Counted from the stretch's first letter, positions 8,979 to 18,717 are shown. The stretch is DNA of 64,000 nucleotides from Planobispora longispora (GCF_016863135.1 NZ_BOOH01000037.1:117801-181800), one strand, 5' to 3'. Numbers and translations are program-made. Notes: generated by a model from the sequence alone, not told the origin.

Positions 8979-9698
8979 CTACTCAGCGTCCTGTGCCTCG
9001 ATCAGGTCGAGATCGCGGACGCAGAAGCCGTGGTGCTCGAAGGTCTCGTTGAGCACCGCGCCGAGGCACTGCCGCACCGAGCGGCCCCGGGCGTACGGCG
9101 GCCAGACATCGTCGTCGGGCACCGGCGCTCGCCCGGCGAGCTGCTCAGCGGTGACCTTGTCGAGCCAGGCCTCCAGCTCGGCGGCCTGTGCGTCACGCAC
9201 GCTCACGATCTCGTCGAGGGACGGATCGAGCGAGAGGTCAAGCCCGTGCGCTCCACGGTAGGGCTCGACGGTCGTCCCGATGCCCATCGGCGTGAACAGC
9301 TCCGTCGAGCCCAGGCAGCAGCGGCGGAACCACGAGTCGTGGACGAAGACCAGGTGGCGCATCGTCTGCACGGCCGACCACTCGTCGTTCACGCTGCGGC
9401 GCTCGATGCCGGGCCTACGACGGATTCGCTCGATCGTGGCGGCCCAGCCGGCATGGAGCTGACGCGCTGCCTCGCGCAGCTCGGCAGGGTCCTCGGAGCG
9501 GATCAGCAGCCGCACCGGATTACGCCGGTCGAGCTCTGCCTGGACGTACTCGGTGACCTCGACCCCGTTCACCACGAGGTTGGTGATAAGCCCGTCGATC
9601 ACGGCGTCCTGCATGACGACGCCGATCAGGCGTGCCCCGGTCAGATCGCACTCGCGGAACTCTGCACCGTGCAGGTCCTCGTCGACATATCGTTTCAT
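8979..9698 (-). CDS. Pentapeptide-repeat plus DinB-like domain protein
   Basis: A 239-residue protein. The first 45 residues contain short pentapeptide-type repeats (DLHGAEFRECDLTGARLIG). The rest is a DinB/YfiT-like four-helix bundle with metal-type histidines in VQTMRHLVFVHDSWFRR and NETFEHHGFCVRDLDL. DinB-fold enzymes in actinomycetes are often mycothiol-dependent transferases; that activity is inference here. The ATG at 9698 begins MKRYVDEDL. It stands alone, with a divergent gene at 9968. Confidence 0.75.
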   Translation of the reverse strand: MKRYVDEDLHGAEFRECDLTGARLIGVVMQDAVIDGLITNLVVNGVEVTEYVQAELDRRNPVRLLIRSEDPAELREAARQLHAGWAATIERIRRRPGIERRSVNDEWSAVQTMRHLVFVHDSWFRRCCLGSTELFTPMGIGTTVEPYRGAHGLDLSLDPSLDEIVSVRDAQAAELEAWLDKVTAEQLAGRAPVPDDDVWPPYARGRSVRQCLGAVLNETFEHHGFCVRDLDLIEAQDAE

Positions 9699-9967
9699 GC
9701 TCCGCAGGCTAGGGCCGAGTACTGACAAACTGGCCTCCCTGACCCCGCGACCTCCATCCCATGGTCGGTCGGCTCTCCCGAACATTGATCATGGTTCCAG
9801 CCCTCAAGTACGGTCAGAACTCACGAACAAATGCGGTCACTTCTCACGAACGAAACCACCCGCGCCCGACCAATGGTTAGGACAGGGGTTCCGGTGCCGA
9901 TGTCGACGTGGTTCAGGCTCTTGGCGGGCATCATGCACGAGAGCACCGACAATTTTGGGAGACGCCG

Positions 9968-10399
9968 ATGCCGGACAGCCCCGACGTGCCGGACGACGTC
10001 CTCGACCGCCTCCGCGCGCTGTGCCTGGCACTCCCCGGCGTCTACGAGGAACAGGCCTGGGTCGGCACCCGCTGGCTGGTCCGCAAGAAGACCTTCGCCC
10101 ACGTCCTCGGCATCAGCGACGAGTACCCGCCCGCCGACACCCGCGACGCGCCGTTCGTCGGGGATGCCACCGTCCTGACCGTCCGCTCCGCCGGTGCCGA
10201 GCTCGCCGCGCTCGTCGGCACCGGCCACCCGTTCTACAAACCGAGGTGGCACCCGCAGGTCGTGGGCATGGTGATCGAACCGGACGCGGACTGGGACGAG
10301 ATCGCCGAGCTGCTCATCGAGAGCTACTGCCTGCGGGCGCCGAAGAAGCTGGCGGCACAGGTTCCCCGGCCAGGTCCCGCGGCCGGCGGACCGGGCTGA
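9968..10399 (+). CDS. MmcQ/YjbR family protein
   Basis: A 143-residue protein starting MPDSPDVPDDVLDRLRALCLALPGVYE. The LALPG(V)xE start, WLVRKKTFAHVLG and a C-terminal DWDEIAELLIESYCLRAPKKL match the MmcQ/YjbR (CyaY-like fold) family. These are small cytoplasmic proteins suggested to bind DNA, with no firm function. The start at 9968 is preferred over 9908 because homology begins there. Confidence 0.8.
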   Translation: MPDSPDVPDDVLDRLRALCLALPGVYEEQAWVGTRWLVRKKTFAHVLGISDEYPPADTRDAPFVGDATVLTVRSAGAELAALVGTGHPFYKPRWHPQVVGMVIEPDADWDEIAELLIESYCLRAPKKLAAQVPRPGPAAGGPG

Positions 10400-10891
10400 A
10401 CCACAGGCGTCAGCGAGCTCGTGGTGAGGGACGTGTCGACGTACTTCCTCGAATGCGTGCTGGGTACGGCAAGAGGCACAACTCTTTCCGCGCTACCGCG
10501 AAGTCGGTGGATCAGGGTGTCAACACGGGCGCGCCTGCGCAGGCAGCGGCGACTACGCGATCCACACCGACGGGTCGACATCAGTGGCTGGACTTCTGCA
10601 CCCAGCACCGGGCCCCGTCACGGAGCCGACACAGGCAGACCTGGCCCTCAGCGCTGTCCAAACTGACCCGCAAACGCTGTTGCTAGTCACCGACGAAATC
10701 ACAAGGTCAAGCGTGCCGACGAATCAGCTGAGCAGCAGCCCGCGGCGGCCTCATCCGAAGGTGACGGCGACGGCGAAATCCACGCCGAGACGGACAGCCG
10801 CCCTTTCGCAAGTCTCAAAAGCGCGGATCACGCGCGCTTTGTCCGAGAGCACCGCAGGGACGGGCCCACGTGTCAGCTGGGACGGCTCTCC
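10400..10891. other. 492-base gap without recognisable gene
   Basis: Several short frames are open on both strands but none shows family motifs, a good ribosome site or consistent codon bias. I see no feature here. Confidence 0.5.
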
Positions 10892-11764
10892 TCAGGCGCC
10901 GTCCCGGTCTGCGGCGAGCGTCCAGACCGCGTCCTCGCCCCGGCCCTGCGCGACACCGCGCCCGAACTCGGCCACCGCTGCGTCGAACAGCGGGGCCCGC
11001 GTGCCGGAGGAGGACAGCGCGTGTTGGAACGTGCGGGCTGCCTTCTCATAGGTTGCAAGGGTCGCCTGGTCGGTGGTGAAGTCCTCGTCGGCGAGCCGCT
11101 GGACTATCTCCTCCTGTTGGAACTCGAACACGCTGGCCACACGCACCGCCAGCGGCAGGAACTCCTTCGGAGAGATCCCTTGGGACTTCGCGTAGCGGGC
11201 GGCCTCGGCGAACGCGGCGAGGATGGTCATGTGGAAGGCGCCGACCGTGGCGGCCTCCAAGACGTTCGCACCCTCCGGAGACTCGGATACATGGCGAGAG
11301 ATGCCGCCGAGCAGCGCCAGGGCCGGCCGAGCGGTCTCCCACTCCGGTTCGTGGCCGGAGACCAGGAGCAGGAAATCCTCTCGCCCGACTTGTTCCGGAT
11401 AACCGACGATTACGGCGTCGAGGTAGCCGCCCCCCTGCTCGGCGACCCGGTCCCGCATCGGCCGCGCCTGATCCGGGCTGCCCGTGGTCACATTGACGAC
11501 GACGCGGCCGGCCAGTGTCCCGGCGTCACCGAGAACGACCTCGACGCTTTCGTAGGTGCTAAGGCAGATCACAACGATCCGCGCGCGCCTCACGGCCTCC
11601 TGCACAGTCGCAACGGCGGAGCATCCCGAGGCTGTCAGAGCCTGTGCGCGCTCCGGAGTCCTGTTCCACACCGTGACGTTGGCTCCTCCGCCTGCGAACG
11701 TCCTGGCTAGAGCAGAGCCCATGTATCCGCAGCCGAGCACGGCCACATCGAGCTGAGCAGACAT
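10892..11764 (-). CDS. NAD(P)-dependent 3-hydroxyisobutyrate dehydrogenase/imine reductase-like enzyme
   Basis: A 290-residue enzyme. The nucleotide-binding motif is VAVLGCGYMGSALARTF, followed by VTVWNRT, whose Arg suits NADPH. The segment VVNVTTGSPDQARPM and the all-helical C-terminal half resemble the 6-phosphogluconate dehydrogenase-fold family, closest in pattern to imine reductases. The reaction would be reduction of an imine or oxidation of a beta-hydroxy acid. The ATG at 11764 follows AAGGAC. An amine oxidase and an aminotransferase elsewhere in the window make an imine substrate plausible, but this is inference. Confidence 0.75.
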   Translation of the reverse strand: MSAQLDVAVLGCGYMGSALARTFAGGGANVTVWNRTPERAQALTASGCSAVATVQEAVRRARIVVICLSTYESVEVVLGDAGTLAGRVVVNVTTGSPDQARPMRDRVAEQGGGYLDAVIVGYPEQVGREDFLLLVSGHEPEWETARPALALLGGISRHVSESPEGANVLEAATVGAFHMTILAAFAEAARYAKSQGISPKEFLPLAVRVASVFEFQQEEIVQRLADEDFTTDQATLATYEKAARTFQHALSSSGTRAPLFDAAVAEFGRGVAQGRGEDAVWTLAADRDGA

Positions 11765-12250
11765 CCGCGCGTCCTTTCGTGTCGAGTGCTCGACCAGTCG
11801 CCGTGCACGAGCGAGGACAGCGGTCATGGGCTCATCAAGCCGACCGCGTCTGTTCATGCGAATCTGCACCCGGTGAACCAGGCCGTGATTGAACCCACGT
11901 GCCACACGATCCGACGGGAACGTCACCGGCCACGGTCAAGCGATAGCGGCCCGGGGCGAATACCGAGGGAGGCCGTGCCTCAGCCGTTTCCCCGGGGATG
12001 GGGGTGAGCCGGGCTCAGGGTCGATCGATCACCGGTTCCGGGAGGTCACCGCCGGACCGGCGACCCGGCTCCATACACCGTCAGCGCTTGGTCGGCTTGC
12101 CCTGGAGCAACCCGGCTACCTCACGGCGACGGACCTGCCCGCCCCAGAACGGTGGGCCGGCGAGCACTGCCCCCCGTTTCGTGTCCCGGCGATTCGAGGG
12201 AGAACAACCGGGGAGGGGCCCTACCGGTCATCGCGGCATGATCGCCGCTA
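11765..12250. other. 486-base gap without recognisable gene
   Basis: The gap lies between two leftward genes. No protein motif or strong inverted repeat was found on either strand. Confidence 0.4.
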
Positions 12251-12640
12251 CTAACCCAGTACCCGGCGCAGGATCTCGGGCACCGGACACTTGCCCGAAC
12301 CGTCCCCGGCGATCGAGACATAGACGATGCGCGCCTCGCACACGGCCTCAGCATCCCGCAGGACGGTGAAGGACACCTCGAAGCTCGTGTTCCCGATCCG
12401 CACCGGCTCGACCAGAATCGACACGTCGTCGCCGAAACGGACACCTGAGCGCCAATTCAGCTCGGCTCGGACGAGCTGGAAATCGACACCCTGTTCCTGC
12501 AACCCGAGGACAGGCAAACCCTTGTGCTGAAAGAAGCCCGAAATGGCCTCGTCGAACCATGCCAGATACCAGGCGTTGAAGACCACCCCCTGCTGGTCGA
12601 CCTCGTAATAACGCACGTGCCACGGGTGGACGTATCCCAT
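12251..12640 (-). CDS. Acyl-CoA thioesterase, 4-hydroxybenzoyl-CoA thioesterase type
   Basis: A 129-residue hotdog-fold protein. HPWHVRYYEVDQQGVVFNAWYLAWFDEA contains the catalytic aspartate of the 4HBT family (YxEVDxxGxV). These enzymes hydrolyse aromatic or short acyl-CoA thioesters in the cytoplasm as homotetramers. The ATG at 12640 has GAAGGAAGAG upstream; a longer frame begins at 12880 but has no homology. It fits a catabolic island that also has an acyl-CoA synthetase at 26150. Confidence 0.8.
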   Translation of the reverse strand: MGYVHPWHVRYYEVDQQGVVFNAWYLAWFDEAISGFFQHKGLPVLGLQEQGVDFQLVRAELNWRSGVRFGDDVSILVEPVRIGNTSFEVSFTVLRDAEAVCEARIVYVSIAGDGSGKCPVPEILRRVLG

Positions 12641-12848
12641 GTCTCTTCCTTCACATCGCGTTCCGATTCTGCTGTTCCGAAGATTCTCCGCCGTCTCGCG
12701 GTGAAGGTAACAACAGACATGGCTCTGCGAATCGGACCGAACTGCCAGATGGCGGCAAATCCGTGCCAGCAAAGCCGGACATGCTGGCGGAAGCGAGCAC
12801 GGTGAGGGATCATCGTCCAGATTTGGGAAATCCCGCTCCGAAGCGTCG

Positions 12849-13030
12849 ATCCAGGGAGTCGTTTTCGAGCAGATCAGCACGTCGCCCTCCTATCGGAAGC
12901 CCCGGCCCATCACGGTCGCGACGCTTGCTCTTGAACCGCCCTGTCCCAGCGAGGTCCTCGTCCGGATCGAGGCGGCCGGGTCGTACCATTCGGATCTCTC
13001 GGTCGTCAGCGGGAACCGACGCAGACCCCG
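12849..13030 (+). pseudogene. Fragment of zinc-dependent alcohol dehydrogenase N-terminus
   Basis: One frame reads IQGVVFEQ, then EPPCPSEVLVRIEAAGSYHSDLSVVSGNR. This is the start of a medium-chain zinc alcohol dehydrogenase, where GVCHSDL is usual; here the zinc-ligand cysteine has become tyrosine (GSYHSDL). No start codon, no continuation past about 60 codons and no cofactor domain follow. It is a remnant, unrelated in detail to the intact enzyme at 30413. Confidence 0.65.
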
Positions 13031-13468
13031 TACCGCTTCAAAATCCATCGCAAAGGCTTGAGTTGGAAGTCCTGCGAAGTGACAAGGAGTCGACGGCCGG
13101 CAAACCTCGTGCTTGAGCGCGCAGGAACGTTCGCCAGGAGGCGTCACCTCTCGGGACTCCGGTCGGTGCGCCGACACCGGAGGATCCGCCCTGGGGTCGC
13201 CTCGCTGACCTGGTAGCCGAGCCGCACCAGTTCACCGGTACGGGGGTATCCGTGTTGATAGCACTGGAGGCAACGGACCTGACTGACTCGACGATCAACG
13301 GGGACCCAGTTTCCGATGGATGGCCATGAAGACCACCTACCTACTGGATCTCCGTTCCCCTGCCCCGGGAACTCACATGCTTGACAGTGCCACGGCCGAC
13401 TTAACCACCTGACCTCAGGAAAACGCCCAGGCGGCCGCATGACGAACATGGCAGCGCGAGCCCATCGA

Positions 13469-13490
13469 TTGGCGCGGTACTTCAATTAGC
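13469..13490 (+). repeat. Recurring LAR-NEQ element, copy A
   Basis: TTGGCGCGGTACTTCAATTAG matches three other sites (19925-19946, 23678-23699, 29862-29883, all on the other strand). Its consensus is close to GGCGCGNTNCTTCAATGAGC. Here it lies about 140-160 bases upstream of the aminotransferase remnant. In translation it reads HRLARYFN followed by a stop. Confidence 0.45.
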
Positions 13491-13631
13491 AAGCCGCTTC
13501 TCGCAGGGAGATTGAACCCTTACCGGATGTCCTGCACTGGACAGATGCTCATGTCGAATCCAGTTCAGCGGCTCCCGTGAACCCGATCCAACACCGGACC
13601 GATCCCAAGATCACGGCAAAGGGGCAGTTCC

Positions 13632-14009
13632 TTGCGATCCCTCTGGAGCCGATCCGAGGCTCCTTACGAGAGCCCTCATCACGTCGTCAGCGGTGGCGAC
13701 ACCCCGTCAGTACACGCCTCCATGCTTCCACATCCTGTGCACCGCAGGTCCGGCAAGGGCGCACGGCTCGTCGACGTAGAAGGCGACAACCCGGCCGCGA
13801 CGGTAGCCGGATCCGCTGCAGCGGGCTGGCATCACCGCCGCGAACTGGTCCTTGCCGGACCGCTGGAACGCGGCATCTGCGCGGCGGCCTGGGGCCGGCT
13901 CCTTCTCCCCACCGTCCACTCCGCGGATCAGACCGCCGGGACCGTCGAGGCATTCGTCGACGCCCTCGGCCTGATCCGCCCTCCCGAAATACAGGCCGGC
14001 GCGATCTGA
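13632..14009 (+). pseudogene. Class III aminotransferase with large internal deletion
   Basis: The 125-residue frame joins two distant parts of one enzyme. Its residues near 18-50 (VVSGGDTPSVHAS, then RSGKGARLVDVEGDN) match the N-terminal RSIGGGVTSSVRSS and ASGNGPRIVDIEDN of the intact aminotransferase at 23992. Its C-terminal half (ERGICAAAWGRLLLPTVHSAD) matches the last 55 residues of that enzyme (ARGVYLLPHGRLFLSTEHG). The PLP-lysine region is gone, so it cannot be active. The frame is still open, which suggests a fairly recent deletion. Confidence 0.65.
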
Positions 14010-14109
14010 GCGCCTGCTGCACCAACGCTTACGGACCATGCCGGGGGCGAGGCACCCCCCTTCCTCGCCTACATCATCCCCGCTCCCCATCCTCACCACA
14101 GGAGGTCCG

Positions 14110-15453
14110 ATGGATTATTCCAAAATCAACCCGCTTGATCATTCAGACGCAGAGGACGGCGTCACGTTCGAGGCCTCTCGGAGTGAGCCCGTACCCGCGC
14201 AGGATGACATGGCACCGGTAGGCAAGAGGTTCATCAGTCTCTACACCTTGGCTTCGCTCGCCACAGCGACCGCGATCAACACACCGCTCTTCGTCACTCT
14301 CGCCCTACGCGTCTCCGAAATCGATCCCGACGGCAAGACCACCTCTTTTGCTCTCCTCTCCGGAATGGGCATGCTGATCGCGACGATCAGCGCGCCCGTC
14401 TTCGGCACCTTGAGCGACAGGACGCGGAGCCGATTCGGTATGCGCCGCCCATGGATCGTCTTGGGCCTCATCGGCACGGTCTTCGGCGGATTCCTCATGG
14501 GCATCGCGCACGACCTGGTCACGCTGGCCGCCGGCTGGATGCTGATGTCGGCCTTCGGTACGGCCGTGGCCTCCCTGCTGCTGACGGCCATCTCCGACCG
14601 GGTACCCGGAAACCAGCAGGGCCTGCTGGGCGGACTCGTCGGCGCGAGCAACCTCATCGCCGTGATGGTGGGCAGCCTGATCATCGCCTTCGTCCCGCAC
14701 AGCTCATTCCTTCAAGTGAACCTCCCGGTGGCCATGGCGGTCATCGCGGTCCTCGCCTTCATTCTGTCTTTCCCCGATCGCCTCCCGCAGGAGCGGGAGG
14801 ACACGGGCGACGATTCGCCGGCCGCCGGCGGGAGGTTGCGCAATCTGCTCGCGGGCATGCGCTTCGACCCGCGGCAGGCGCCCGACTTCGCACGTCTTCT
14901 CCTTTCCCTGTTCCTGATCTCCCTAGGCGGAGCACTCGGAACGACATATGCGGTGTATTTCATCGAGGATCATCTGAGAGTGGGTTCTGAGGAGCTCGCC
15001 ACGGTCATCGCCTACAGCAACGCGGCCTCATGTCTCCCCGCGCTCCTCGGCAGCCCGCTCGCGGGGTGGCTCGCCGACAGGTTCGGCCGACGGCGGCCGA
15101 TCCTGCTTTTCGGCACGGTGTGCAGCGTGATCGGGCTCCTGATCACCGCGTTCAGCAATGATCTTCCCACGTTCTACCTGGGAGCACTGGTGGGCGGCAT
15201 CGGACTGGCCGCCTATTCGGGGGTCTATCTCGGGTACGCGATCGCCACCATGACCGACACGGAGAACAGCGCAAGGAATCTCGGTCTCACGAACGTCGCG
15301 ATCTCGATTCCTCTGACTCTGGCCCCTTTCCTGACGCCGTTCTTTCTGTCCCTGGGGTCCGGCGAGCACAACTACATCAGTCTCTATATCACCGGAGCGG
15401 TGATCAGCATCACGGCGATCCCGGTGATGTACACCGTCCGCAACGCCCGGTAA
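14110..15453 (+). CDS. MFS transporter
   Basis: A 447-residue transporter with about 12 hydrophobic segments. The loop 2-3 motif is GTLSDRTRSRFGMRRPWIVLG and its counterpart in the second half is GWLADRFGRRRPILLFG. The SDRTRSRFGxRRPW form is common in MFS proteins related to sugar or glycoside carriers. The ATG at 14110 has a near-perfect AGGAGG site. It probably imports a substrate of the surrounding catabolic genes; direction and substrate are inferred. The gene follows the aminotransferase remnant. Confidence 0.85.
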   Translation: MDYSKINPLDHSDAEDGVTFEASRSEPVPAQDDMAPVGKRFISLYTLASLATATAINTPLFVTLALRVSEIDPDGKTTSFALLSGMGMLIATISAPVFGTLSDRTRSRFGMRRPWIVLGLIGTVFGGFLMGIAHDLVTLAAGWMLMSAFGTAVASLLLTAISDRVPGNQQGLLGGLVGASNLIAVMVGSLIIAFVPHSSFLQVNLPVAMAVIAVLAFILSFPDRLPQEREDTGDDSPAAGGRLRNLLAGMRFDPRQAPDFARLLLSLFLISLGGALGTTYAVYFIEDHLRVGSEELATVIAYSNAASCLPALLGSPLAGWLADRFGRRRPILLFGTVCSVIGLLITAFSNDLPTFYLGALVGGIGLAAYSGVYLGYAIATMTDTENSARNLGLTNVAISIPLTLAPFLTPFFLSLGSGEHNYISLYITGAVISITAIPVMYTVRNAR

Positions 15454-15839
15454 CGCTTCCGACATCCTCGGGCCCGGCAGTCGACCGCAGGAGAGGGCGT
15501 CCCTTCCCACCATCAGGAGACGACACCCTCTTCTCCGTCACCCCGGACTCACCGACGATACAACCGAGTTCGCCCCCGTCCTTCGGGCGGCGCATCGTTC
15601 ACGAGACGGCACTGGCCGGTAACGGCAGGGGGCCGAAGCCGTCATGGCCGCTGCACAGCGGGACGTCCCAACTGACGCCCTGGCTCAAGGCGATGGCGCT
15701 CGGGCTCGATGTCGCAGGACCCGCCGAATGCCAGACTCTGGCCAGAGAACGCGGCGTCGCGCTTCTTTCCGGCCCGTCCAGAGCGTCAACCGGCTGCTTC
15801 TCTTCAATCCAACGATTCCGACGGTAACCCGGAGGCTCC
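15454..15839. other. 386-base gap with a possible gene remnant
   Basis: Around 15600-15780 one frame on the plus strand reads TPWLKAMALGLDVAGPAE, faintly like the C-terminal helix of beta-hydroxyacid dehydrogenases. It has no start and I do not count it as a gene. Nothing else was seen. Confidence 0.3.
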
Positions 15840-16931
15840 ATGGACATCGGTCTGTTCTACGCCCATCAGTTGCCCTCGACGCCTCCTTCCGTGGGGTTCG
15901 AGTGGGACCTCCAGACGGCCCGCTGGGCTGAGGAGTACGGCCTTGCGGAAGCCTGGTTCTCGGAGCACTTCACGGAGGGCTACGAGCGCTGGAACTCGCC
16001 GGAGCTCCACATCGCGGCACTTTCCCGTGAGACGTCCCGGATCAAACTCGGTACGGCGGCCAACCTGCTGCCGTACCACAATCCGGTAGCCCTGGCCTAC
16101 CGCCTGATGGCGCTCGACCACATAACCAAGGGCCGCCTCATGGTCGGCTTCGGCGCCGGCGCCTACCCGACCGACGCCCAGCTGTTCGGCACCTCGATGC
16201 CCGAGCAGAACCACGAAATGCTGGAGGAGGCCCAGGACCTCATCCGACGCATCTGGGCCAACAAGGGCGAGAGCCTCAAGATCCAGGGTAAGCACTTCGG
16301 TGTCGACGTGCCGCCCAACGACAACCCCCTTCTGCTCGGCAACCACTGGCGGCCCTACCAGGAGAACGGCCCCCGCGTGGCCATGGCCGCGTTCTCACCG
16401 CGCTCCTCCACCCTGTTCAGGGCGGGGGCCCGAGGGGACATCCCGCTCACCATCGCGATGACCGACGAGTTCCTCGCAGGACACTGGGAGGTCTACGCGG
16501 AAGGCGCCGCGAGCACCGGCCGCACCCCGGACCGCCGGGACTGGCGGGTGGTGCGTGATGTGATCGTCGCCGACACCGACGAGGAGGCCTTCGCGCTGGC
16601 CTGTTCCACGCCACTGCGGCGGACTCAGGAAGAGTGGGTCCTTCCCTACAACATGGACAACATCGCGAAGATGCTCCCCGAGGGGGTGAGCCCCGAGGAC
16701 CTCAACATCGAGGCGCTCGCCTACTTCCAGTGGATCGTCGGTTCCGTGGACACGGTCGTCGACCGGTTGGCGGCCGAGTACGAGCAGTGCGGTGGCTTCG
16801 GATCTCTCCTGGTCTACAACTACGACTGCCACGAGGAGCCGGAGGCCTTCCGCCGGCACCTCGAGCTGCTGGGCACCGAGGTGGCGCCGCGGCTGACCGA
16901 GCGGGTCGGAAAGCTGACTTCTGGGCACTGA
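15840..16931 (+). CDS. LLM class flavin-dependent monooxygenase
   Basis: A 363-residue bacterial-luciferase-type protein. Key blocks are WFSEHFTEGYERW near residue 40, then SRIKLGTAANLLPYHNPVALAYRLMALDH and GRLMVGFGAGAYPTDAQLFG. The family uses FMNH2 delivered by a separate reductase to insert oxygen, as in limonene or alkane monooxygenases. It is a clear paralogue of 33892-34980, which has a flavin reductase upstream. GGAGG lies 4-8 bases before the ATG. A strong hairpin follows the stop. Confidence 0.85.
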   Translation: MDIGLFYAHQLPSTPPSVGFEWDLQTARWAEEYGLAEAWFSEHFTEGYERWNSPELHIAALSRETSRIKLGTAANLLPYHNPVALAYRLMALDHITKGRLMVGFGAGAYPTDAQLFGTSMPEQNHEMLEEAQDLIRRIWANKGESLKIQGKHFGVDVPPNDNPLLLGNHWRPYQENGPRVAMAAFSPRSSTLFRAGARGDIPLTIAMTDEFLAGHWEVYAEGAASTGRTPDRRDWRVVRDVIVADTDEEAFALACSTPLRRTQEEWVLPYNMDNIAKMLPEGVSPEDLNIEALAYFQWIVGSVDTVVDRLAAEYEQCGGFGSLLVYNYDCHEEPEAFRRHLELLGTEVAPRLTERVGKLTSGH

Positions 16932-16941
16932 TCTGCGACGA

Positions 16942-16983
16942 CAAAAGGCGATGGCAGCGGTGTATCGCTGCCATCGCCTTTTG
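16942..16983. terminator. 18-bp stem hairpin, bidirectional terminator
   Basis: CAAAAGGCGATGGCAGCG is followed by a 6-base loop and its exact reverse complement, ending in TTTTG on the plus strand and AAAA/TTTT on the other. It lies 11 bases after the luciferase-type gene and between convergent genes, so it can stop transcription from both sides. Confidence 0.8.
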
Positions 16984-17120
16984 CGTGGCTGTGAGCCACC
17001 TGGTGGTGCCAAGCAGGGGCCGGTTCGGGCGGCTCCGGGCACAGCAGAGTTCCCGCAGCCTGATAGAGCACCGTCTTTCGACTCCTGTGCGACGGCGATC
17101 GCATCGCACGCGCATGTGAG

Positions 17121-17153
17121 GAAGCCGTTGGCAGGATGCCTGCCAACGGCTTC
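17121..17153. terminator. 15-bp stem hairpin between convergent genes
   Basis: GAAGCCGTTGGCAGG, a 3-base loop and the exact reverse complement form a second hairpin 65 bases before the end of the leftward monooxygenase gene. It is probably a terminator or attenuating structure for that gene; there is no T-run, so read-through is possible. Confidence 0.6.
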
Positions 17154-17217
17154 GTAGCGCAGGTCCCGGGAGAGCCGCGGCCTGGAGGGGCCCAGACCCC
17201 GCGGGGACTGTGTCCCG

Positions 17218-18717
17218 TCAGGCTCGCGCCGCGCTCTGCTCGCCGTGGTCGTAGGCGGCCGGGTCGAAGGGGGCGCACTCGTCTCGGAAACGGTGGGCGA
17301 AGTCCGGCCAGGACAGCGTCGCTCGCCCGTTGCGGGGGTCGAGGTACCAGCTGCTGCATCCGCCCCGAATGATCACTGTTTCGGCGGCCCCCTCGTCCAG
17401 ACGCTTCGCGAAGGCGTTCTCGATCTCAGAAGAGACTTCCAGGACCCGCCCATCGTGTGCCGAGCGCCAGTCCAGCGCCGCGAGAAGGTGGTCGATCTGG
17501 GCTTCGATCATGTAGATGACCGAGTTGTGGCCCAGGCTCGTCCCTGGCCCGTTGAGCAGGAAGAGATTGGGGAATCCTGCCGTGGCGATCGACTTGTAGG
17601 CCTGCATTCCGTTCGACCAGTGGTCGGCGAGAGCGTTCCCCCCACGCCCGAAGATCCGGTACGACGACGGGAGGTCGTAGGTCTCGAAGCCGGTCGCGAC
17701 GACCAGGACATCGAGCTCGAACGCCTCTCCCGCGGCGCTGAACGCCGTCGAGCCTTCCACCCGTTCCAGGGCCGCCGCTTCGAGGTGCACGTTGGGCCGC
17801 TGGATGGCCGGGTAGTAGTCGTCGGACAGCAGGATCCGCTTGCAACCGATCGTGTAGTCGGGGGTGAGCTTCGCGCGCAGCTCAGGGTCGGATACCTGCT
17901 TATCGAGGTGGCTCAACGCCTGCCAGCTGGCCTCTGCGAGGTAGTCGTCGATGAGACGGCGGGCGGCGAAGCGGGAGTCGTTGTACCAGAACAACATCTC
18001 CCGCATCTCCTCGACCGTGCGCTGATCGCGGCGGAAGAGATTCTTCTCCGCTTCGGAGAAGACACGGTCCCGGCGGGGCTGGATGTAGGGCGCCGAACGC
18101 TGGAACACGACGAGCTGATCGGCGATCTCTGCGAGCTGTGGAACGATCTGGATCGCCGAGGCTCCGGTTCCCACCACGCCGATGCGCTTTCCAGCCAGCG
18201 GGAAATCGTGGTTCCATCGGGCGGAGTGGAACAGCTCGCCGGTGAAGGTCTCCAGGCCTGGCACCTCGGGCAATTTGATGTCCGTCAGGTGTCCGGTCGC
18301 GGCGACCAGGACGTCACCGTAGAACTCGCCTTGCGGCGTCCGGACCGTCCAGCGGTGGTCGTTCTCATTCCAGCGGGCCTCGAGCATCTCGGCGCCGAAG
18401 CGCAGGTGTGGTCCCAGGCCTTCTTCTCGGGCCGCCGCCCGCAGGTAATCCCAGATCTCCTGACCGGGTGAGAACATTCGCGACCAGTCGGGGTTCGTCC
18501 GGAAGGAGTAGGAGTACAGCGGCGAGGGAACGTCACATGCCACACCTGGGTAGGTGTTGTCCCGCCACGATCCGCCGACATCATCGGCTCGTTCCAGGAT
18601 GACGAACGAGGTCTCGCCGCGCCGGCGGAGCTGGATGCCGAGGCCGAGGCCGGAGAATCCGGCGCCGACGATGATCACTGAAACGTCGCGCAACGCGTCT
18701 GGGGTGGAGGTGGGCAC
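17218..18717 (-). CDS. Baeyer-Villiger-type FAD/NAD(P)H monooxygenase
   Basis: A 499-residue flavoprotein. It has the FAD Rossmann motif VIIVGAGFSGLGLGIQL at residues 14-30, DVGGSWRDNTYPGVACDVPSPLYSY, a BVMO-like fingerprint FTGELFHSARWNHD and the second Rossmann motif VVGTGASAIQIVP. Such enzymes insert oxygen next to a ketone to give an ester or lactone. The next gene in the same direction is an alpha/beta hydrolase that could open that product, a classic pairing. The start at 18717 has AAGGAG upstream. Confidence 0.85.
   Translation of the reverse strand: MPTSTPDALRDVSVIIVGAGFSGLGLGIQLRRRGETSFVILERADDVGGSWRDNTYPGVACDVPSPLYSYSFRTNPDWSRMFSPGQEIWDYLRAAAREEGLGPHLRFGAEMLEARWNENDHRWTVRTPQGEFYGDVLVAATGHLTDIKLPEVPGLETFTGELFHSARWNHDFPLAGKRIGVVGTGASAIQIVPQLAEIADQLVVFQRSAPYIQPRRDRVFSEAEKNLFRRDQRTVEEMREMLFWYNDSRFAARRLIDDYLAEASWQALSHLDKQVSDPELRAKLTPDYTIGCKRILLSDDYYPAIQRPNVHLEAAALERVEGSTAFSAAGEAFELDVLVVATGFETYDLPSSYRIFGRGGNALADHWSNGMQAYKSIATAGFPNLFLLNGPGTSLGHNSVIYMIEAQIDHLLAALDWRSAHDGRVLEVSSEIENAFAKRLDEGAAETVIIRGGCSSWYLDPRNGRATLSWPDFAHRFRDECAPFDPAAYDHGEQSAARA

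Larger units (their letters stand above)
12641..13631. other. Decayed intergenic region, about 1 kb
   Basis: It holds a fragment of a zinc alcohol dehydrogenase (12849-13030) and one copy of a recurring motif (13469-13490). The rest shows no gene. The loss of reading frames suggests old rearrangement. Confidence 0.5.

Noticed and set aside
15600..15790. Possible tail of a beta-hydroxyacid dehydrogenase
   Set aside because: The similarity is limited to one short helix-like stretch and has no start or cofactor domain; too weak to list as a pseudogene.
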